Below, one piece after another: positions 35,426 to 46,124 of a stretch of 64,000 bases of DNA. Origin of the DNA: Streptococcus gordonii (GTDB taxonomy: Bacteria; Bacillota; Bacilli; Lactobacillales; Streptococcaceae). The notes beneath the pieces were generated by a model. It did not search any database. It was not told where the DNA came from and was given only the letters and a program-made list of their open reading frames with translations. Each line of letters opens with the position of its first letter. Position 1 is the first letter of the stretch. The translations under genes were made by a program, and so were the position numbers. The stretch spans positions 1-64,000 of the forward strand of contig NZ_LQWV01000002.1 in the NCBI RefSeq assembly GCF_001553855.1. Direction: 5' to 3'.

Positions 35426-36367
35426 ATGCCAATTAAGATCGATAAAAAACTACCAGCTGTTGAAATTTTAAGTTCTGAGAATATCTTTGTCATGGATGAC
35501 GATAGGGCGGACCATCAGGATATCCGCCCTCTGAATATTCTGGTACTCAATCTCATGCCTCAGAAAATGGTGACGGAGACTCAGATACTGCGCCATTTAG
35601 CTAATACTCCGCTGCAGTTGACTATTGACTTCCTCTATATGAGCTCGCACCAATCTAAAACCACTCGTGCAGAGCACATGGAGACTTTCTATAAGACTTT
35701 TGATGAGATTAAAAATCGCTATTTTGATGGCTTGATTATCACTGGGGCACCAGTAGAGCATCTGCCTTTTGAAGCGGTGGATTACTGGGAAGAGTTCCAG
35801 CAGGTGATTGAATGGTCCAAGAGCCATGTTTTTTCGACTCTGCATATTTGCTGGGGAGCTCAGGCTGGACTTTACGCCCGCTATGGCGTTGACAAACAGC
35901 AGATGACGCGCAAATTATCAGGTGTCTATAGCCAGTCAGCTGACAGTAACAATCTGCTTTTCCGGGGCTTTGACGATGAGTTTTATGCCCCTCATTCCCG
36001 CCATACTGAGGTTCTGAAGGAAGATATTGTCAATCTAACCAATCTGGAGATTCTCTCATATGGAGAAGATACGGGTCTCTCTGTGCTGGCTAGCCGAGAC
36101 TTGCGAGAGGTGTATAGCTTCGGTCACATGGAATACGACCGCGATACTCTATCCAAGGAGTATTTCCGCGATTTGAAGGCAGGGAAGAATCCACATATTC
36201 CAGAGAATTATTTCAAAAACGATGATGTCCATGCGACACCGGCCTTGCGTTGGAGTTCAGCCGCGGCTTTATTTTTCAATAATTGGATTAACTATGCAGT
36301 GTATCAAGAAACGCCATTTGATTGGGAGAATCCAGAAAATGACGCTTCCTATTTTGCTTATTTATAA
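35426..36367 (+). CDS. metA: Homoserine O-acyltransferase MetA, predicted acetyl-CoA-specific
   Basis: The 313-residue enzyme activates homoserine for methionine synthesis. The catalytic Cys142 lies in HICWGAQAG. Residue 111 is Glu ([10 protein letters not shown]). In this family Glu111 gives acetyl-CoA use, as in Bacillus cereus, and Gly111 gives succinyl-CoA use, so homoserine O-acetyltransferase activity is predicted despite the common annotation as succinyltransferase. Start has AGGAG at 35413-35417. dnaD follows after 8 bases. Confidence 0.95.
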   Translation: MPIKIDKKLPAVEILSSENIFVMDDDRADHQDIRPLNILVLNLMPQKMVTETQILRHLANTPLQLTIDFLYMSSHQSKTTRAEHMETFYKTFDEIKNRYFDGLIITGAPVEHLPFEAVDYWEEFQQVIEWSKSHVFSTLHICWGAQAGLYARYGVDKQQMTRKLSGVYSQSADSNNLLFRGFDDEFYAPHSRHTEVLKEDIVNLTNLEILSYGEDTGLSVLASRDLREVYSFGHMEYDRDTLSKEYFRDLKAGKNPHIPENYFKNDDVHATPALRWSSAAALFFNNWINYAVYQETPFDWENPENDASYFAYL

Positions 36368-36375
36368 GAGGGACT

Positions 36376-37056
36376 ATGACTTATTTATCAGCCTTTCAAC
36401 AAGGCAATTTAGTATTACCAAGTGCCTTGTACTTTCATTTTCAAGAGATTTTCTCGTCTAGTGAAGATTTCCTTGTTTGGCAATTCTTTTATTTGCAGAA
36501 TACAACAGCATTGGAAGAGATAGAGCCGAGTCAGATTGCTGAAAGCATTGGAAAAACGGTGTCTGAGGTCAATCGCATTATGTCTCATTTGACCGAACAA
36601 GGCTTATTACAGTATAAAACCATTGAATTAAATGGAGAGATTGAAGCGATTTTTGATGCCTCTCCAGCCTTGGAAAAGTTAGATGAACTGCTGGGAGCTA
36701 ATCTTAGTCAACAGCCAACTGCAAGAGCATCTCAAAATGTTTTAAAAGATTTAGTCGAAACTTTTCAACAGGAATTAGGTCGCCTCTTGACTCCTTTTGA
36801 GATTGAGGATTTGACTAAAACTATACAGGAAGATAAAACAAATCCTGACTTAGTAAAAGCTGCTCTTCGAGAAGCAGTTTTCAATGGGAAGGCTAACTGG
36901 AAGTATATCCAAGCAATTTTACGAAATTGGAGACGAGAAGGTATTACGACTTTAGCACAAGTTGAAGCTAAAAGAGAGGAACGTGAAGCATTTAATCCAC
37001 AGAATGTTACGGTTTCAGATGATTTCCTTAGAGCAATGGATTTGTGGAAGGACTGA
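36376..37056 (+). CDS. dnaD: DnaD-family replication initiation protein
   Basis: The 226-residue protein has an N-terminal winged helix (about residues 1-90) and a C-terminal DnaD domain (about 125-195) with NWKYIQAILRNWRREGI, matching the conserved YxxxILxxW motif. DnaD helps load the replicative helicase with DnaA/DnaB/DnaI. It is followed by a terminator. Confidence 0.92.
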   Translation: MTYLSAFQQGNLVLPSALYFHFQEIFSSSEDFLVWQFFYLQNTTALEEIEPSQIAESIGKTVSEVNRIMSHLTEQGLLQYKTIELNGEIEAIFDASPALEKLDELLGANLSQQPTARASQNVLKDLVETFQQELGRLLTPFEIEDLTKTIQEDKTNPDLVKAALREAVFNGKANWKYIQAILRNWRREGITTLAQVEAKREEREAFNPQNVTVSDDFLRAMDLWKD

Positions 37057-37074
37057 CTTTATTAGATATACAGT

Positions 37075-37105
37075 GGCCTGTTAGATATGACAGGCCCTTG
37101 GTTTT
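37075..37105 (+). terminator. Terminator after dnaD
   Basis: Perfect 7-bp stem GGCCTGT/ACAGGCC with an 8-base loop, followed by CTTGGTTTT. Confidence 0.75.
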
Positions 37106-37123
37106 ATAAAAAAGGAGAAAAGT

Positions 37124-37912
37124 ATGACGTATCAATTGCCAAAAGTCTGGTCTGCTGCGGACAGCGACCAAGGAAAATTTTCAGGTATCAATCAGCCTTC
37201 TGCAGGTGCACGCTTTGAACAGAAGCTTCCTGTCGGTAAAGAGCCTTTTCAGCTTTATTCTCTCGGAACTCCAAATGGGGTTAAGGTGACGATTATGCTA
37301 GAGGAACTGCTGGCAGCAGGTGTGATTGAGGCTGCCTATGACCTCTATAAGATTAGTATTATGGATGGAGATCAGTTTGGATCAGACTTTGTGAAAATCA
37401 ATCCCAACTCCAAGATTCCGGCCTTGTTGGATCAGTCTGCTGATAAGTCAATTCCTGTCTTTGAGTCTGCGAATATCCTGCTCTATCTGGCAGAGAAGTT
37501 TGGAAAGCTGATTCCGTCCGATTTGCCAGGTCGAACTGAGGTGCTCAACTGGCTCTTCTGGCAGACAGGAGCTGCGCCCTTCTTGGGAGGTGGATTTGGT
37601 CATTTCTTTAACTATGCTCCAGAGAAGCTAGAATATCCTATCAATCGTTTTGCGATGGAAGCCAAGCGACAGCTGGATCTGTTGGATAAAGAATTGGCCA
37701 AGAAAGCTTATATTGCAGGGGATGAATACAGTATTGCTGATATTGCTATCTGGTCTTGGTATGGGCAGTTGGTACAGGATAAGCTTTATCCAGGCGCTGC
37801 TGAGTTCTTGGATGCCACCTCCTACAAACACCTAGTTACTTGGGCGGAGAAGATTGCAGCTCGTCCAGCAGTTCAGCGCGGTTTAGCTGCTGAGTATCAA
37901 GAAATTAAATAA
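37124..37912 (+). CDS. Glutathione S-transferase family protein (YghU-like)
   Basis: The 262-residue protein has an N-terminal extension, a thioredoxin-like domain with LYSLGTPNGVKVTIMLEEL and VFESANILLYLAEKFGK (about residues 45-130), and an all-helical C-terminal domain with AGDEYSIADIAIWSWYG. The Thr-Pro-Asn replacing the usual catalytic Ser/Tyr/Cys and the long N-terminus fit the YghU/Nu-class disulfide-bond reductases. Streptococci can import or make glutathione. Confidence 0.88.
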   Translation: MTYQLPKVWSAADSDQGKFSGINQPSAGARFEQKLPVGKEPFQLYSLGTPNGVKVTIMLEELLAAGVIEAAYDLYKISIMDGDQFGSDFVKINPNSKIPALLDQSADKSIPVFESANILLYLAEKFGKLIPSDLPGRTEVLNWLFWQTGAAPFLGGGFGHFFNYAPEKLEYPINRFAMEAKRQLDLLDKELAKKAYIAGDEYSIADIAIWSWYGQLVQDKLYPGAAEFLDATSYKHLVTWAEKIAARPAVQRGLAAEYQEIK

Positions 37913-37952
37913 AAAAGTGATGGATAGAACACCCTTCATCAAGTGGCGGACC

Positions 37953-37983
37953 AAAATCAGTTTTCCAAAAGCTGATTTTTTTC
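37953..37983 (+). terminator. Terminator after the GST gene
   Basis: AAAATCAG/CTGATTTT with an internal TTTT/AAAA pair, followed by a long T run. Confidence 0.85.
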
Positions 37984-38048
37984 GTTGCTTTTTTTATACC
38001 CTTAAAAATGATATACTAAATAAAAGAATGTTTAGAAAAGAGTATGCA

Positions 38049-38738
38049 ATGCAAAAAAAGACTATTTCCCAACGCTTGGAGCGAGTAGCTGCTTTTGTTC
38101 CGGATGGGGCAAAGTTGCTGGATGTTGGAAGCGATCATGCCTATCTGCCTATTTACCTGATTCAGCAGGGACGGATTGAGAAGGTTCTTGCCGGTGAAGT
38201 GGTAGAAGGGCCTTTTCAGTCTGCCAAGAAAAATGTGGCAGAGCATGGGCTGACGGAGCAAATTGAGGTTCGCTTGGCCAATGGTCTGGCGGCTTTTGAA
38301 GCGGAAGATCAGATTGACACCATCGTTATCGCTGGCATGGGTGGTCGCTTGATTTCGGAGATTTTGGAAAATGGCAGAGCTAAACTGGGATCTATTTCCC
38401 GCTTGATTTTGCAGCCCAATAACCGAGAGGATGAGCTCCGCAGCTGGCTTGTATCTAACGGCTTTCGCTTGCTGGCTGAGGATGTCTTAGAAGAAGCGGG
38501 TAAGTTTTATGAAATCCTAGTGGCAGAAGCAGGCCAGCAAACCTTGACAGAGCGAGAAAAGCGCTTCGGGCCTTACCTACTAGAGCAACAGTCACCTGCT
38601 TTTCAGCTAAGATGGCAGAAAGAACTGAAGAAACTAGAAGGAGCTCTAGAACATATACCAGAAAAAAATGAGCTAGAACGCTCTGCTATGTCCCAAAAAA
38701 TCGAAAGTATCAAGGAGGTACTCCATGCTAGCAAGTGA
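38049..38738 (+). CDS. trmK: tRNA (adenine22-N1)-methyltransferase TrmK
   Basis: The 229-residue protein methylates A22 of tRNA. It has SAM motif [29 protein letters not shown] and [10 protein letters not shown], typical of TrmK (YqfN), and a helical C-terminal tail. The ATG at 38049 is preferred because the conserved protein starts about there; an in-frame ATG seven codons upstream (38028) remains possible. It overlaps the next gene by 14 bases, the usual trmK-nif3 pair. Confidence 0.92.
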   Translation: MQKKTISQRLERVAAFVPDGAKLLDVGSDHAYLPIYLIQQGRIEKVLAGEVVEGPFQSAKKNVAEHGLTEQIEVRLANGLAAFEAEDQIDTIVIAGMGGRLISEILENGRAKLGSISRLILQPNNREDELRSWLVSNGFRLLAEDVLEEAGKFYEILVAEAGQQTLTEREKRFGPYLLEQQSPAFQLRWQKELKKLEGALEHIPEKNELERSAMSQKIESIKEVLHASK

Positions 38739-39522
38739 AATTATCGCCCGTTATGAAGCCTACTGTCCGCAAGAACTGTCCATGGAGGGTGACATTTCAG
38801 GACTGCAAATCGGGACTTTAGACAAAGAAGTGGACAAGGTTCTAGTAGCGCTGGATATTCGCGAGCAGACAGTGGCGGAGGCTATCGAAGCTGGTGCTGG
38901 ACTAATTATTGTTAAGCATGCGCCTATCTTTCGCCCGCTTAAGGACCTAGTTGCGGATAAGGCGCAAAATCAGATGATTCTAGACCTCATCAAGCATGAT
39001 ATTGCTGTCTATGTCAGTCATACCAATATTGATGTTGTGGAGGACGGACTTAATGACTGGTTCTGCCAGCTATTGGATATGGAGGAGACAAGTTTTCTCA
39101 GTCAGACAGGGCCAGAACACGGTATTGGACGCGTGGGTATGATTGCTCCTCAGACTTTTGGGGACTTTGCGGCTAAGGTCAAGGCAAGTTTTGTATTAGA
39201 TAGCTTGCGTCTGGTCGCTTATGAAGAAGAGGAACTCAATCGTGTGATTGAGCGTGTGGCTATTTGTGGTGGCAGTGGTCAGTCCTTTTATCCGGAGGCC
39301 ATTGCCAAGGGAGCGCAGGTCTACATTACAGGTGATATTTACTATCACACTGCTCAGGAAATGCTGACAGAAGGTCTTTTGGCACTGGATCCTGGACACC
39401 ATATCGAGGTTCTGTTTACGAAAAAAATAAAAGAAAAGCTTGATGCTTGGAAGGCAGAAGAGGGATGGGAGATTGAGATTCTAGCTAGTCAGGCTTGGAC
39501 CAATCCTTTCCGACATATTTGA
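38725..39522 (+). CDS. Nif3-like dinuclear metal-centre protein (GTP cyclohydrolase 1 type 2 family)
   Basis: The 265-residue NIF3/DUF34 protein has metal-binding motifs [10 protein letters not shown] and [14 protein letters not shown] and, near the C-terminus, [11 protein letters not shown]. Its role is unsettled; the GTP cyclohydrolase label comes from distant relatives. It is translationally coupled to trmK, an order conserved in Firmicutes. Confidence 0.9.
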   Translation: MLASEIIARYEAYCPQELSMEGDISGLQIGTLDKEVDKVLVALDIREQTVAEAIEAGAGLIIVKHAPIFRPLKDLVADKAQNQMILDLIKHDIAVYVSHTNIDVVEDGLNDWFCQLLDMEETSFLSQTGPEHGIGRVGMIAPQTFGDFAAKVKASFVLDSLRLVAYEEEELNRVIERVAICGGSGQSFYPEAIAKGAQVYITGDIYYHTAQEMLTEGLLALDPGHHIEVLFTKKIKEKLDAWKAEEGWEIEILASQAWTNPFRHI

Positions 39523-39533
39523 GAGGGAGCGAC

Positions 39534-40628
39534 ATGAAAAGAGTAGCAGTAATTGGTGCTGGAATTGTCGGATCAACAGCCGCTTACTATCTGTCCAAAT
39601 CCCCAGATGTGGAAGTGACTGTCTTTGATGACGGCAAGGGGCAGGCGACCAAGGCAGCCGCTGGCATAATCAGTCCATGGTTTTCCAAACGTCGTAACAA
39701 GGCTTGGTACAGGATGGCGCGTCTAGGCGCTGATTTTTATCAGTACTTGATTACGGATTTGAAAGAAGCTGGAATCCAGACAGACTTTTACCAACAGACA
39801 GGTGTTTATCTGCTGAAAAAGGATGAAAGCAAGCTGCAGGAACTTTATGATTTGGCTGCTAATCGTCGGGAAGAGTCGCCCTTAATAGGGGACTTGAGTC
39901 TTCTCAATCGTCAGGAAGTCCATGAGAAATTTCCAGACTTACTAGGCTTTGAGCGACTTCTCTATGCTTCCGGCGGTGCTCGTGTGGAGGGAGCGCTCTT
40001 GACGGAGCCGCTTCTGAAAGCCAGCAAGGCAGAGTTGGTTGAGAAAAAGGTAAACTTGACAGTAGAAAGAGAGCAACTTCTTGTGGACGGACGCAGCTTT
40101 GACTGTGTAGTCTTAGCTGTAGGAGCTTGGCTGGGAGAAATCTTGCAGCCACTGGGCTATGAGACAGATGTTCGACCGCAAAAGGGACAGCTACGTGATT
40201 TTAAACTTGCTGAGCAGACGGATGACTATCCTGTTGTGATGCCTGAGGGAGAGCTGGATATCATTCCTTTTCTAGCCGGTAAGGTCAGTGTCGGTGCCAG
40301 TCATGAAAATGATCAGGGCTTTGATTTGACAGTTGATAAGACGGTATTGAATCAGTTGCAGCAAGAAGCGGAAACTTACTTGCCGAGGTTGGCTACTGCA
40401 GAGATTTTAGGCGAGCGTGTGGGAACACGGGCTTATACCAGCGACTTTGCTCCTTTCTTTGGAGCTGTGCCAGAATTGCAACATGTCTACGCTGCTAGTG
40501 GACTAGGTTCTTCTGGTCTGACAACTGGCCCTCTTATCGGACGCCAATTGGCCCAGATGACTTTAGGAGAAGCGGGGCTGCTGAATTCAGCTGACTATCC
40601 TATTGAGCGGTATGTGAAGAAGGTTTGA
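39534..40628 (+). CDS. FAD-dependent D-amino-acid dehydrogenase/oxidase family protein
   Basis: The 364-residue DAO-family protein opens with the FAD motif VIGAGIVGSTAAYYLS and ends with YAASGLGSSGLTTGPLIGR, typical of glycine/D-amino-acid oxidases. The ATG at 39534 has GGGAG 6 bases upstream. Substrate not assignable. Confidence 0.88.
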   Translation: MKRVAVIGAGIVGSTAAYYLSKSPDVEVTVFDDGKGQATKAAAGIISPWFSKRRNKAWYRMARLGADFYQYLITDLKEAGIQTDFYQQTGVYLLKKDESKLQELYDLAANRREESPLIGDLSLLNRQEVHEKFPDLLGFERLLYASGGARVEGALLTEPLLKASKAELVEKKVNLTVEREQLLVDGRSFDCVVLAVGAWLGEILQPLGYETDVRPQKGQLRDFKLAEQTDDYPVVMPEGELDIIPFLAGKVSVGASHENDQGFDLTVDKTVLNQLQQEAETYLPRLATAEILGERVGTRAYTSDFAPFFGAVPELQHVYAASGLGSSGLTTGPLIGRQLAQMTLGEAGLLNSADYPIERYVKKV

Positions 40629-40629
40629 T

Positions 40630-41161
40630 ATGACAGAAACTATTTTGAATTGGGTCAATGTTTGTGTAAAAAAAGATGAAGTAATCCTACTGCTTAATCG
40701 CCAGCATGATAACTTTAAAGGGTGGATACAACCAGGCGGCTTCACCAGTCTGGGGATAGACTGGTGAAGGTTGGGGATAGAAAAAGCTTAGCTTTTTAGC
40801 TTCGTAAGAGTTTCCAGAATCTTTTTTCGAAGCTGCAAGGCGCGAATTAAAAGAAGAAACGGGGCTGACTGCTCTAAACATGGAATTGAAGGGAATTTCA
40901 GGCTTCACTAATCCGAGTACAAAAGAACGGTATGTGTATTATGATTTTCTTTGTACTGCCTTTGAGGGGCAAGTCAGGGGAAACGATCATGAAGGGGAGC
41001 CAAAATGGTGGAAGATTTCTGAACTTGGCCAAATAGACATGCAGAACGACATACGTGAACGTCTGCCTCTCTACTGGCGGAAAGGCTCTTTCTAGCGGAT
41101 TCATTACTGGAATGAGGAAAAGCACTGTATCGGGGAAACCAAGACGATTTTGTATGATTGA
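40630..41161 (+). pseudogene. Nudix hydrolase disrupted by a hairpin insertion and a TAG stop
   Basis: The frame starts at ATG 40630 and encodes a Nudix N-terminus up to WIQPGG (40723-40740). About 65 bases of hairpin-rich sequence interrupt it, shift the frame and cause a stop at 40765-40767. The Nudix box resumes at 40808 in another frame as EFPESFFEAARRELKEETGL. A further in-frame TAG at 41093-41095 precedes 21 more plausible codons before the natural TGA at 41159-41161. The original enzyme would have hydrolysed a nucleoside-diphosphate compound. It is certainly inactive as written. Confidence 0.9.
40741..40805 (+). repeat. Small double-hairpin insertion in the Nudix gene
   Basis: The insert contains a perfect 11-bp inverted repeat (TTCACCAGTCT, loop GGGGAT, AGACTGGTGAA; 40741-40768), a directly repeated GGGGATAGA (40752-40760 and 40773-40781), and a second hairpin AAAAAGC-TTA-GCTTTTT (40781-40797). 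GCTTC occurs at both edges (40739-40743 and 40799-40803), which might be a target duplication. It does not match BOX or RUP elements as I know them. Confidence 0.6.
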
Positions 41162-41183
41162 TTTTAGGGGATAAGGAGAAATT

Positions 41184-42008
41184 ATGGACTGATTACGATC
41201 GCAACCTGTAGTTTTGCAGGCGTTTTTGGCTGGGCTTTTTACATGGGGGTGTACCATTGTAGGCTCGGCTATCGTGTTTTTCTTTAAACATATTAGTAGG
41301 AAGTTACTGGATATTATGATAGGCTTTGCTGCAGGAGTTATGATTGCGGCTTCCTTTTGGTCACTTCTGGCGCCATCTATCGAGTATGCGCAAAGCTCTT
41401 ATGGTAAGCTTTCTTGGTTCCCGGCTGCAATAGGTTTTTTAGCAGGTGGTTTCTTTCTACGTCTGATTGATGCGGTTGTGCCTCATTTGCATCTGACTAA
41501 GGATATTTCAGAGGCAGAAAGTGTTCCTGAACATAGCCAGAAGAAGCTGTCCAAGACTGCTCTGCTCTTTTTAGCTATTACCATTCATAATTTTCCAGAA
41601 GGTTTGGCAGTCGGAGTAGCCTTTGGTGCTTTATCTGCCAACCCTAGTCTAGAGGCCTTTGTCGGTGCGATTGGCCTAGCTTTGGGAATTGGCCTGCAAA
41701 ACGTCCCAGAAGGAGCGGCTTTGTCCATTCCAATTCGGACGGACGGTAAGTCTCGTCTTAAAGCTTTTTACTGGGGTTCTATGTCCGCTGTTGTAGAGCC
41801 AATCGGGGCAGTATTAGGTGCAGTAGCTGTCATGGCTATGACGGCTATTCTACCCTATGCCCTATCCTTTGCAGCAGGCGCTATGATTTTCGTGGTAGTA
41901 GAGGAGCTGATACCGGATTCGCAGACCAATGGCAATACCGATGTAGCGACTTTAGGTCTCATGGTGGGCTTTGTTCTGATGATGATTTTAGATGTTGCTT
42001 TAGGATAA
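41184..42008 (+). pseudogene. ZIP-family metal transporter with a TGA at codon 3
   Basis: The gene has an ATG at 41184 with AAGGAG just upstream (41173-41178), but the third codon is TGA (41190-41192), almost certainly from TGG (MDW...). The rest is intact: 272 codons with about eight transmembrane segments and the ZIP metal-site motifs HNFPEGLAVGVAFG and QNVPEGAALS, of the GufA/ZupT type for zinc or other divalent metals. Reinitiation at a TTG (41214) could still give a nearly full protein, so it may not be dead. Confidence 0.85.
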
Positions 42009-42016
42009 AGGACTTT

Positions 42017-42050
42017 AAAGTTTCTGAGTTGTTAGATTCAGAGACTTTTT
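42017..42050 (+). terminator. Terminator upstream of the rml genes
   Basis: AAGTTTCTGA/TCAGAGACTT with one wobble pair, followed by TTT. Confidence 0.8.
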
Positions 42051-42077
42051 GCTTGGAAACAGTTAATATCTTAAAAA

Positions 42078-42106
42078 GTGACATTCGCTTGTAAAAATGG
42101 TAGAAT
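42078..42106 (+). promoter_or_regulatory. rmlA: Promoter of rmlA-rmlC
   Basis: GTGACA at 42078-42083 and TAGAAT at 42101-42106 with 17-base spacing; TGG before the -10 gives an extended element. Confidence 0.65.
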
Positions 42107-42137
42107 AAAAGCAATATATAACAGAGAGGAAACATAT

Positions 42138-43007
42138 ATGAAAGGTATTATTCTTGCAGGTGGATCTGGGACTCGCTTATACCCATTGACACGTGCGGCA
42201 TCTAAACAACTTATGCCAATTTACGATAAGCCAATGATCTATTATCCATTATCGACACTGATGTTGGCTGGAATTAAAGATATCTTGATTATCTCAACTC
42301 CAACTGATCTTCCTCGATTTGAGGATCTATTAGGTGATGGCTCTGAATTTGGTATTAAGCTCTCTTATGCAGAGCAGCCAAGTCCGGACGGATTAGCACA
42401 AGCCTTTATCATTGGGTCTGATTTTATTGGAGATGACCGTGTGGCGCTGATTCTTGGGGATAATATTTACCATGGACCTGGTCTGAGTAAAATGCTCCAA
42501 AATGCTGCTGCTAAGGAAAAAGGAGCAACTGTTTTTGGCTACCATGTCAAGGATCCAGAGCGCTTTGGTGTAGTAGAATTTGATGAGAATATGAATGCTA
42601 TTTCCATCGAAGAAAAACCAGAACAGCCACGCTCTAACTATGCAGTGACAGGACTGTACTTCTATGATAACGATGTTGTAGAAATTGCCAAGAACATCAA
42701 ACCAAGTCCTCGCGGAGAATTGGAAATTACAGATGTTAACAAGGCTTACTTGGATCGTGGTGATTTGTCTGTAGAGCTTATGGGACGTGGTTTTGCTTGG
42801 TTGGATACAGGAACTCACGAAAGTCTCTTAGAGGCAGCTCAATATATCGAAACAGTTCAGCGTATGCAGAACGTTCAGGTGGCAAATCTAGAAGAAATTG
42901 CCTATCGTATGGGCTATATCACTAAAGAGCAAGTGCACGAATTGGCGCAACCATTGAAAAAGAATGAATACGGTCACTATCTCTTGCGCTTGATTGGAGA
43001 AGAATAA
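42138..43007 (+). CDS. rmlA: Glucose-1-phosphate thymidylyltransferase
   Basis: The 289-residue enzyme makes dTDP-glucose, the first step to dTDP-L-rhamnose. The nucleotidyltransferase motif [11 protein letters not shown] and the EKP signature ([20 protein letters not shown]) are present. The ATG at 42138 follows GAGAGGAAA. rmlC follows after 4 bases. dTDP-rhamnose feeds the rgp cluster downstream. Confidence 0.97.
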   Translation: MKGIILAGGSGTRLYPLTRAASKQLMPIYDKPMIYYPLSTLMLAGIKDILIISTPTDLPRFEDLLGDGSEFGIKLSYAEQPSPDGLAQAFIIGSDFIGDDRVALILGDNIYHGPGLSKMLQNAAAKEKGATVFGYHVKDPERFGVVEFDENMNAISIEEKPEQPRSNYAVTGLYFYDNDVVEIAKNIKPSPRGELEITDVNKAYLDRGDLSVELMGRGFAWLDTGTHESLLEAAQYIETVQRMQNVQVANLEEIAYRMGYITKEQVHELAQPLKKNEYGHYLLRLIGEE

Positions 43008-43011
43008 GAAG

Positions 43012-43605
43012 ATGACGGAACAATTTTTTGATAAGGAATTAGCAGCACGTGAGGTTCCTGGAATTCCAGGAATGCTTGAGTTCGATATCCCTGTTCGTGG
43101 AGACAACCGAGGCTGGTTTAAGGAGAATTTCCAGAAGGAAAAAATGCTGCCACTAGGCTTTCCTGAAAGCTTTTTTGCAGAAGGAAAACTGCAAAATAAT
43201 GTCAGCTTTTCTCGTAAAAATGTCCTGCGTGGTCTTCATGCTGAACCATGGGACAAGTACATCTCTGTTGCAGATAACGGTAAGGTGCTGGGAACTTGGG
43301 TAGACCTGCGTGAGGGTGAGACCTTTGGAAATACTTACCAGACAGTGATCGATGCCAGTAAGGGTATTTTTGTGCCACGTGGTGTAGCCAACGGCTTCCA
43401 AGTCCTTTCTGACACGGTTTCTTATAGCTATCTAGTGAATGACTATTGGGCTTTGGAACTCAAACCGAAGTATGCCTTTGTCAACTATGCAGACCCAGCT
43501 CTGGGAATCCAGTGGGAAAACCTAGAGGCTGCAGAAGTCTCAGAAGCAGACAAGAACCATCCATTACTTAAGGATGTAAAACCTTTGAGAAAAGAAGATT
43601 TGTAA
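43012..43605 (+). CDS. rmlC: dTDP-4-dehydrorhamnose 3,5-epimerase
   Basis: The 197-residue cupin-fold epimerase carries RGDNRGWFKENFQ, NVLRGLHAEPWDKYI (catalytic His) and FVPRGVANGFQVL. It catalyses the third step of dTDP-rhamnose synthesis. The ATG at 43012 lies just after the rmlA stop, with AATAAGAAG upstream. Confidence 0.96.
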   Translation: MTEQFFDKELAAREVPGIPGMLEFDIPVRGDNRGWFKENFQKEKMLPLGFPESFFAEGKLQNNVSFSRKNVLRGLHAEPWDKYISVADNGKVLGTWVDLREGETFGNTYQTVIDASKGIFVPRGVANGFQVLSDTVSYSYLVNDYWALELKPKYAFVNYADPALGIQWENLEAAEVSEADKNHPLLKDVKPLRKEDL

Positions 43606-44821
<1,216 letters not shown>

Positions 44822-44861
44822 TTTTAAACAATTTAATGATTCTTAAAGGAGCAGTTATATC

Positions 44862-45881
44862 ATGAAACATAAAATTTTAGTAACAGGTGGGGCTGGTTAT
44901 ATTGGTACTCACACAGTGGTCGAACTTATTAAAGCTGGCCATGAGATAGTTGTTGTTGATAATTTTAGTAACAGCAGCAAAAAGAGTCTAGAGGCTGTCG
45001 AAAAAATCGTTGGACAGTCCATTACTTTCTATGAAGTGGACATTTGTGATAAAGAAGCTTTATTAAAAGTTTTTAAGGACTTTAAACCTACTGGAGTGAT
45101 TCATTTTGCTGGTTTAAAAGCAGTAGGAGAATCAAGCCAAATTCCTCTAACCTATTACGAAAATAATGTTGCAGGTACCTTAACTCTTTTGAGAGTGATG
45201 GAAGAAGTAAATTGTAAAAACATTATCTTTAGTTCATCTGCAACAGTTTATGGAGATCCACTTACTGTTCCAATTTTGGAAGACTTCCCTGTTTCTGCTA
45301 CTAATCCATATGGTCGTACGAAATTAATGGCTGAAGAGATTATGACGGACATATACAAATCAGATTCTACTTGGAATATTGTATTACTTCGTTATTTCAA
45401 CCCAATTGGTGCTCATGAAAGTGGTGATTTGGGAGAAAACCCAAATGGAATTCCTAATAATTTACTTCCATATGTAACTCAAGTTGCTGTTGGAAGACTA
45501 GAACAAGTACAGGTGTTTGGCAATGATTATCCAACTGTAGACGGTACTGGTGTTCGAGATTATATTCACGTGGTTGATCTAGCTAAAGGTCATGTTGCTG
45601 CTTTGAAAAAATTTGAAGGCAAGCAAGGTTTGAATATATATAACTTAGGGACTGGTAAAGGCTATTCTGTTTTAGAAATCATTCATAGTATCGAAAAAGC
45701 TGTTGGTAAACCAATTCCTTATAAGATTGTTGAACGCAGACCTGGTGATATTGCAACTTCGTATGCTAATCCAGCTAAAGCCAAAGCAGAACTTGGTTGG
45801 GTAGCTCAATTTGATATCTCAAGGATGTGCCAAGATGCTTGGCGCTGGCAGAGCAAACATCCAAATGGATTTGACGATTAG
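44862..45881 (+). CDS. galE: UDP-glucose 4-epimerase
   Basis: The 339-residue epimerase has GGAGYIGTHTVVELI, FSSSATVYGDP and YGRTKLMAEE. It interconverts UDP-Glc and UDP-Gal, and in some streptococci also UDP-GlcNAc and UDP-GalNAc. It probably supplies a hexose for a side chain of the adjacent polysaccharide. It follows rmlB after 40 bases with GGAG upstream, and is followed by a terminator. Confidence 0.95.
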   Translation: MKHKILVTGGAGYIGTHTVVELIKAGHEIVVVDNFSNSSKKSLEAVEKIVGQSITFYEVDICDKEALLKVFKDFKPTGVIHFAGLKAVGESSQIPLTYYENNVAGTLTLLRVMEEVNCKNIIFSSSATVYGDPLTVPILEDFPVSATNPYGRTKLMAEEIMTDIYKSDSTWNIVLLRYFNPIGAHESGDLGENPNGIPNNLLPYVTQVAVGRLEQVQVFGNDYPTVDGTGVRDYIHVVDLAKGHVAALKKFEGKQGLNIYNLGTGKGYSVLEIIHSIEKAVGKPIPYKIVERRPGDIATSYANPAKAKAELGWVAQFDISRMCQDAWRWQSKHPNGFDD

Positions 45882-45909
45882 ATATTATTGGAATTTAGAA
45901 ATTCTAGAT

Positions 45910-45942
45910 AAGCCTAGCACTAATATGTGATAGGCTTTTTAT
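45910..45942 (+). terminator. Terminator after galE
   Basis: AAGCCTA/TAGGCTT with an inner CAC/GTG and a T5 run. A TATAAT (45940-45945) begins within the T run. Confidence 0.85.
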
Positions 45943-45968
45943 AATAGTGAAACAATTCAGAACTTACT

Positions 45969-46050
45969 CAGTATAATGAATATGATCTGTTTCACGAACA
46001 TTATACTGAACTTATCTTAGCTATAGCATAAGAACATGCTATCAGCTAAG
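45969..46050. repeat. Two adjacent inverted repeats between galE and the glycosyltransferase module
   Basis: First repeat: CAGTATAATG (45969-45978) and CATTATACTG (45999-46008), a perfect 10-bp pair 20 bases apart, each arm with a TATAAT-like box. Second: CTTAGCTATAGCAT (46016-46029) with ATGCTATCAGCTAAG (46036-46050), 14 pairs with one bulge. The function is unknown; they could be a mobile-element remnant, a junction of modular cassettes or regulatory. Confidence 0.7.
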
Positions 46051-46124
46051 AGGTGTTTTCTTTATCATTCTATGAATTCTCTCCTTCTTGTATGGAAACA
46101 GTAGAAATAAGGGCTTGGTTATAG

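Noticed and set aside
40898..41257. Minus-strand ORF of 119 codons over the Nudix-ZIP boundary
   Set aside because: It runs antisense to the conserved Nudix C-terminus and ZIP start and has no protein-family character.
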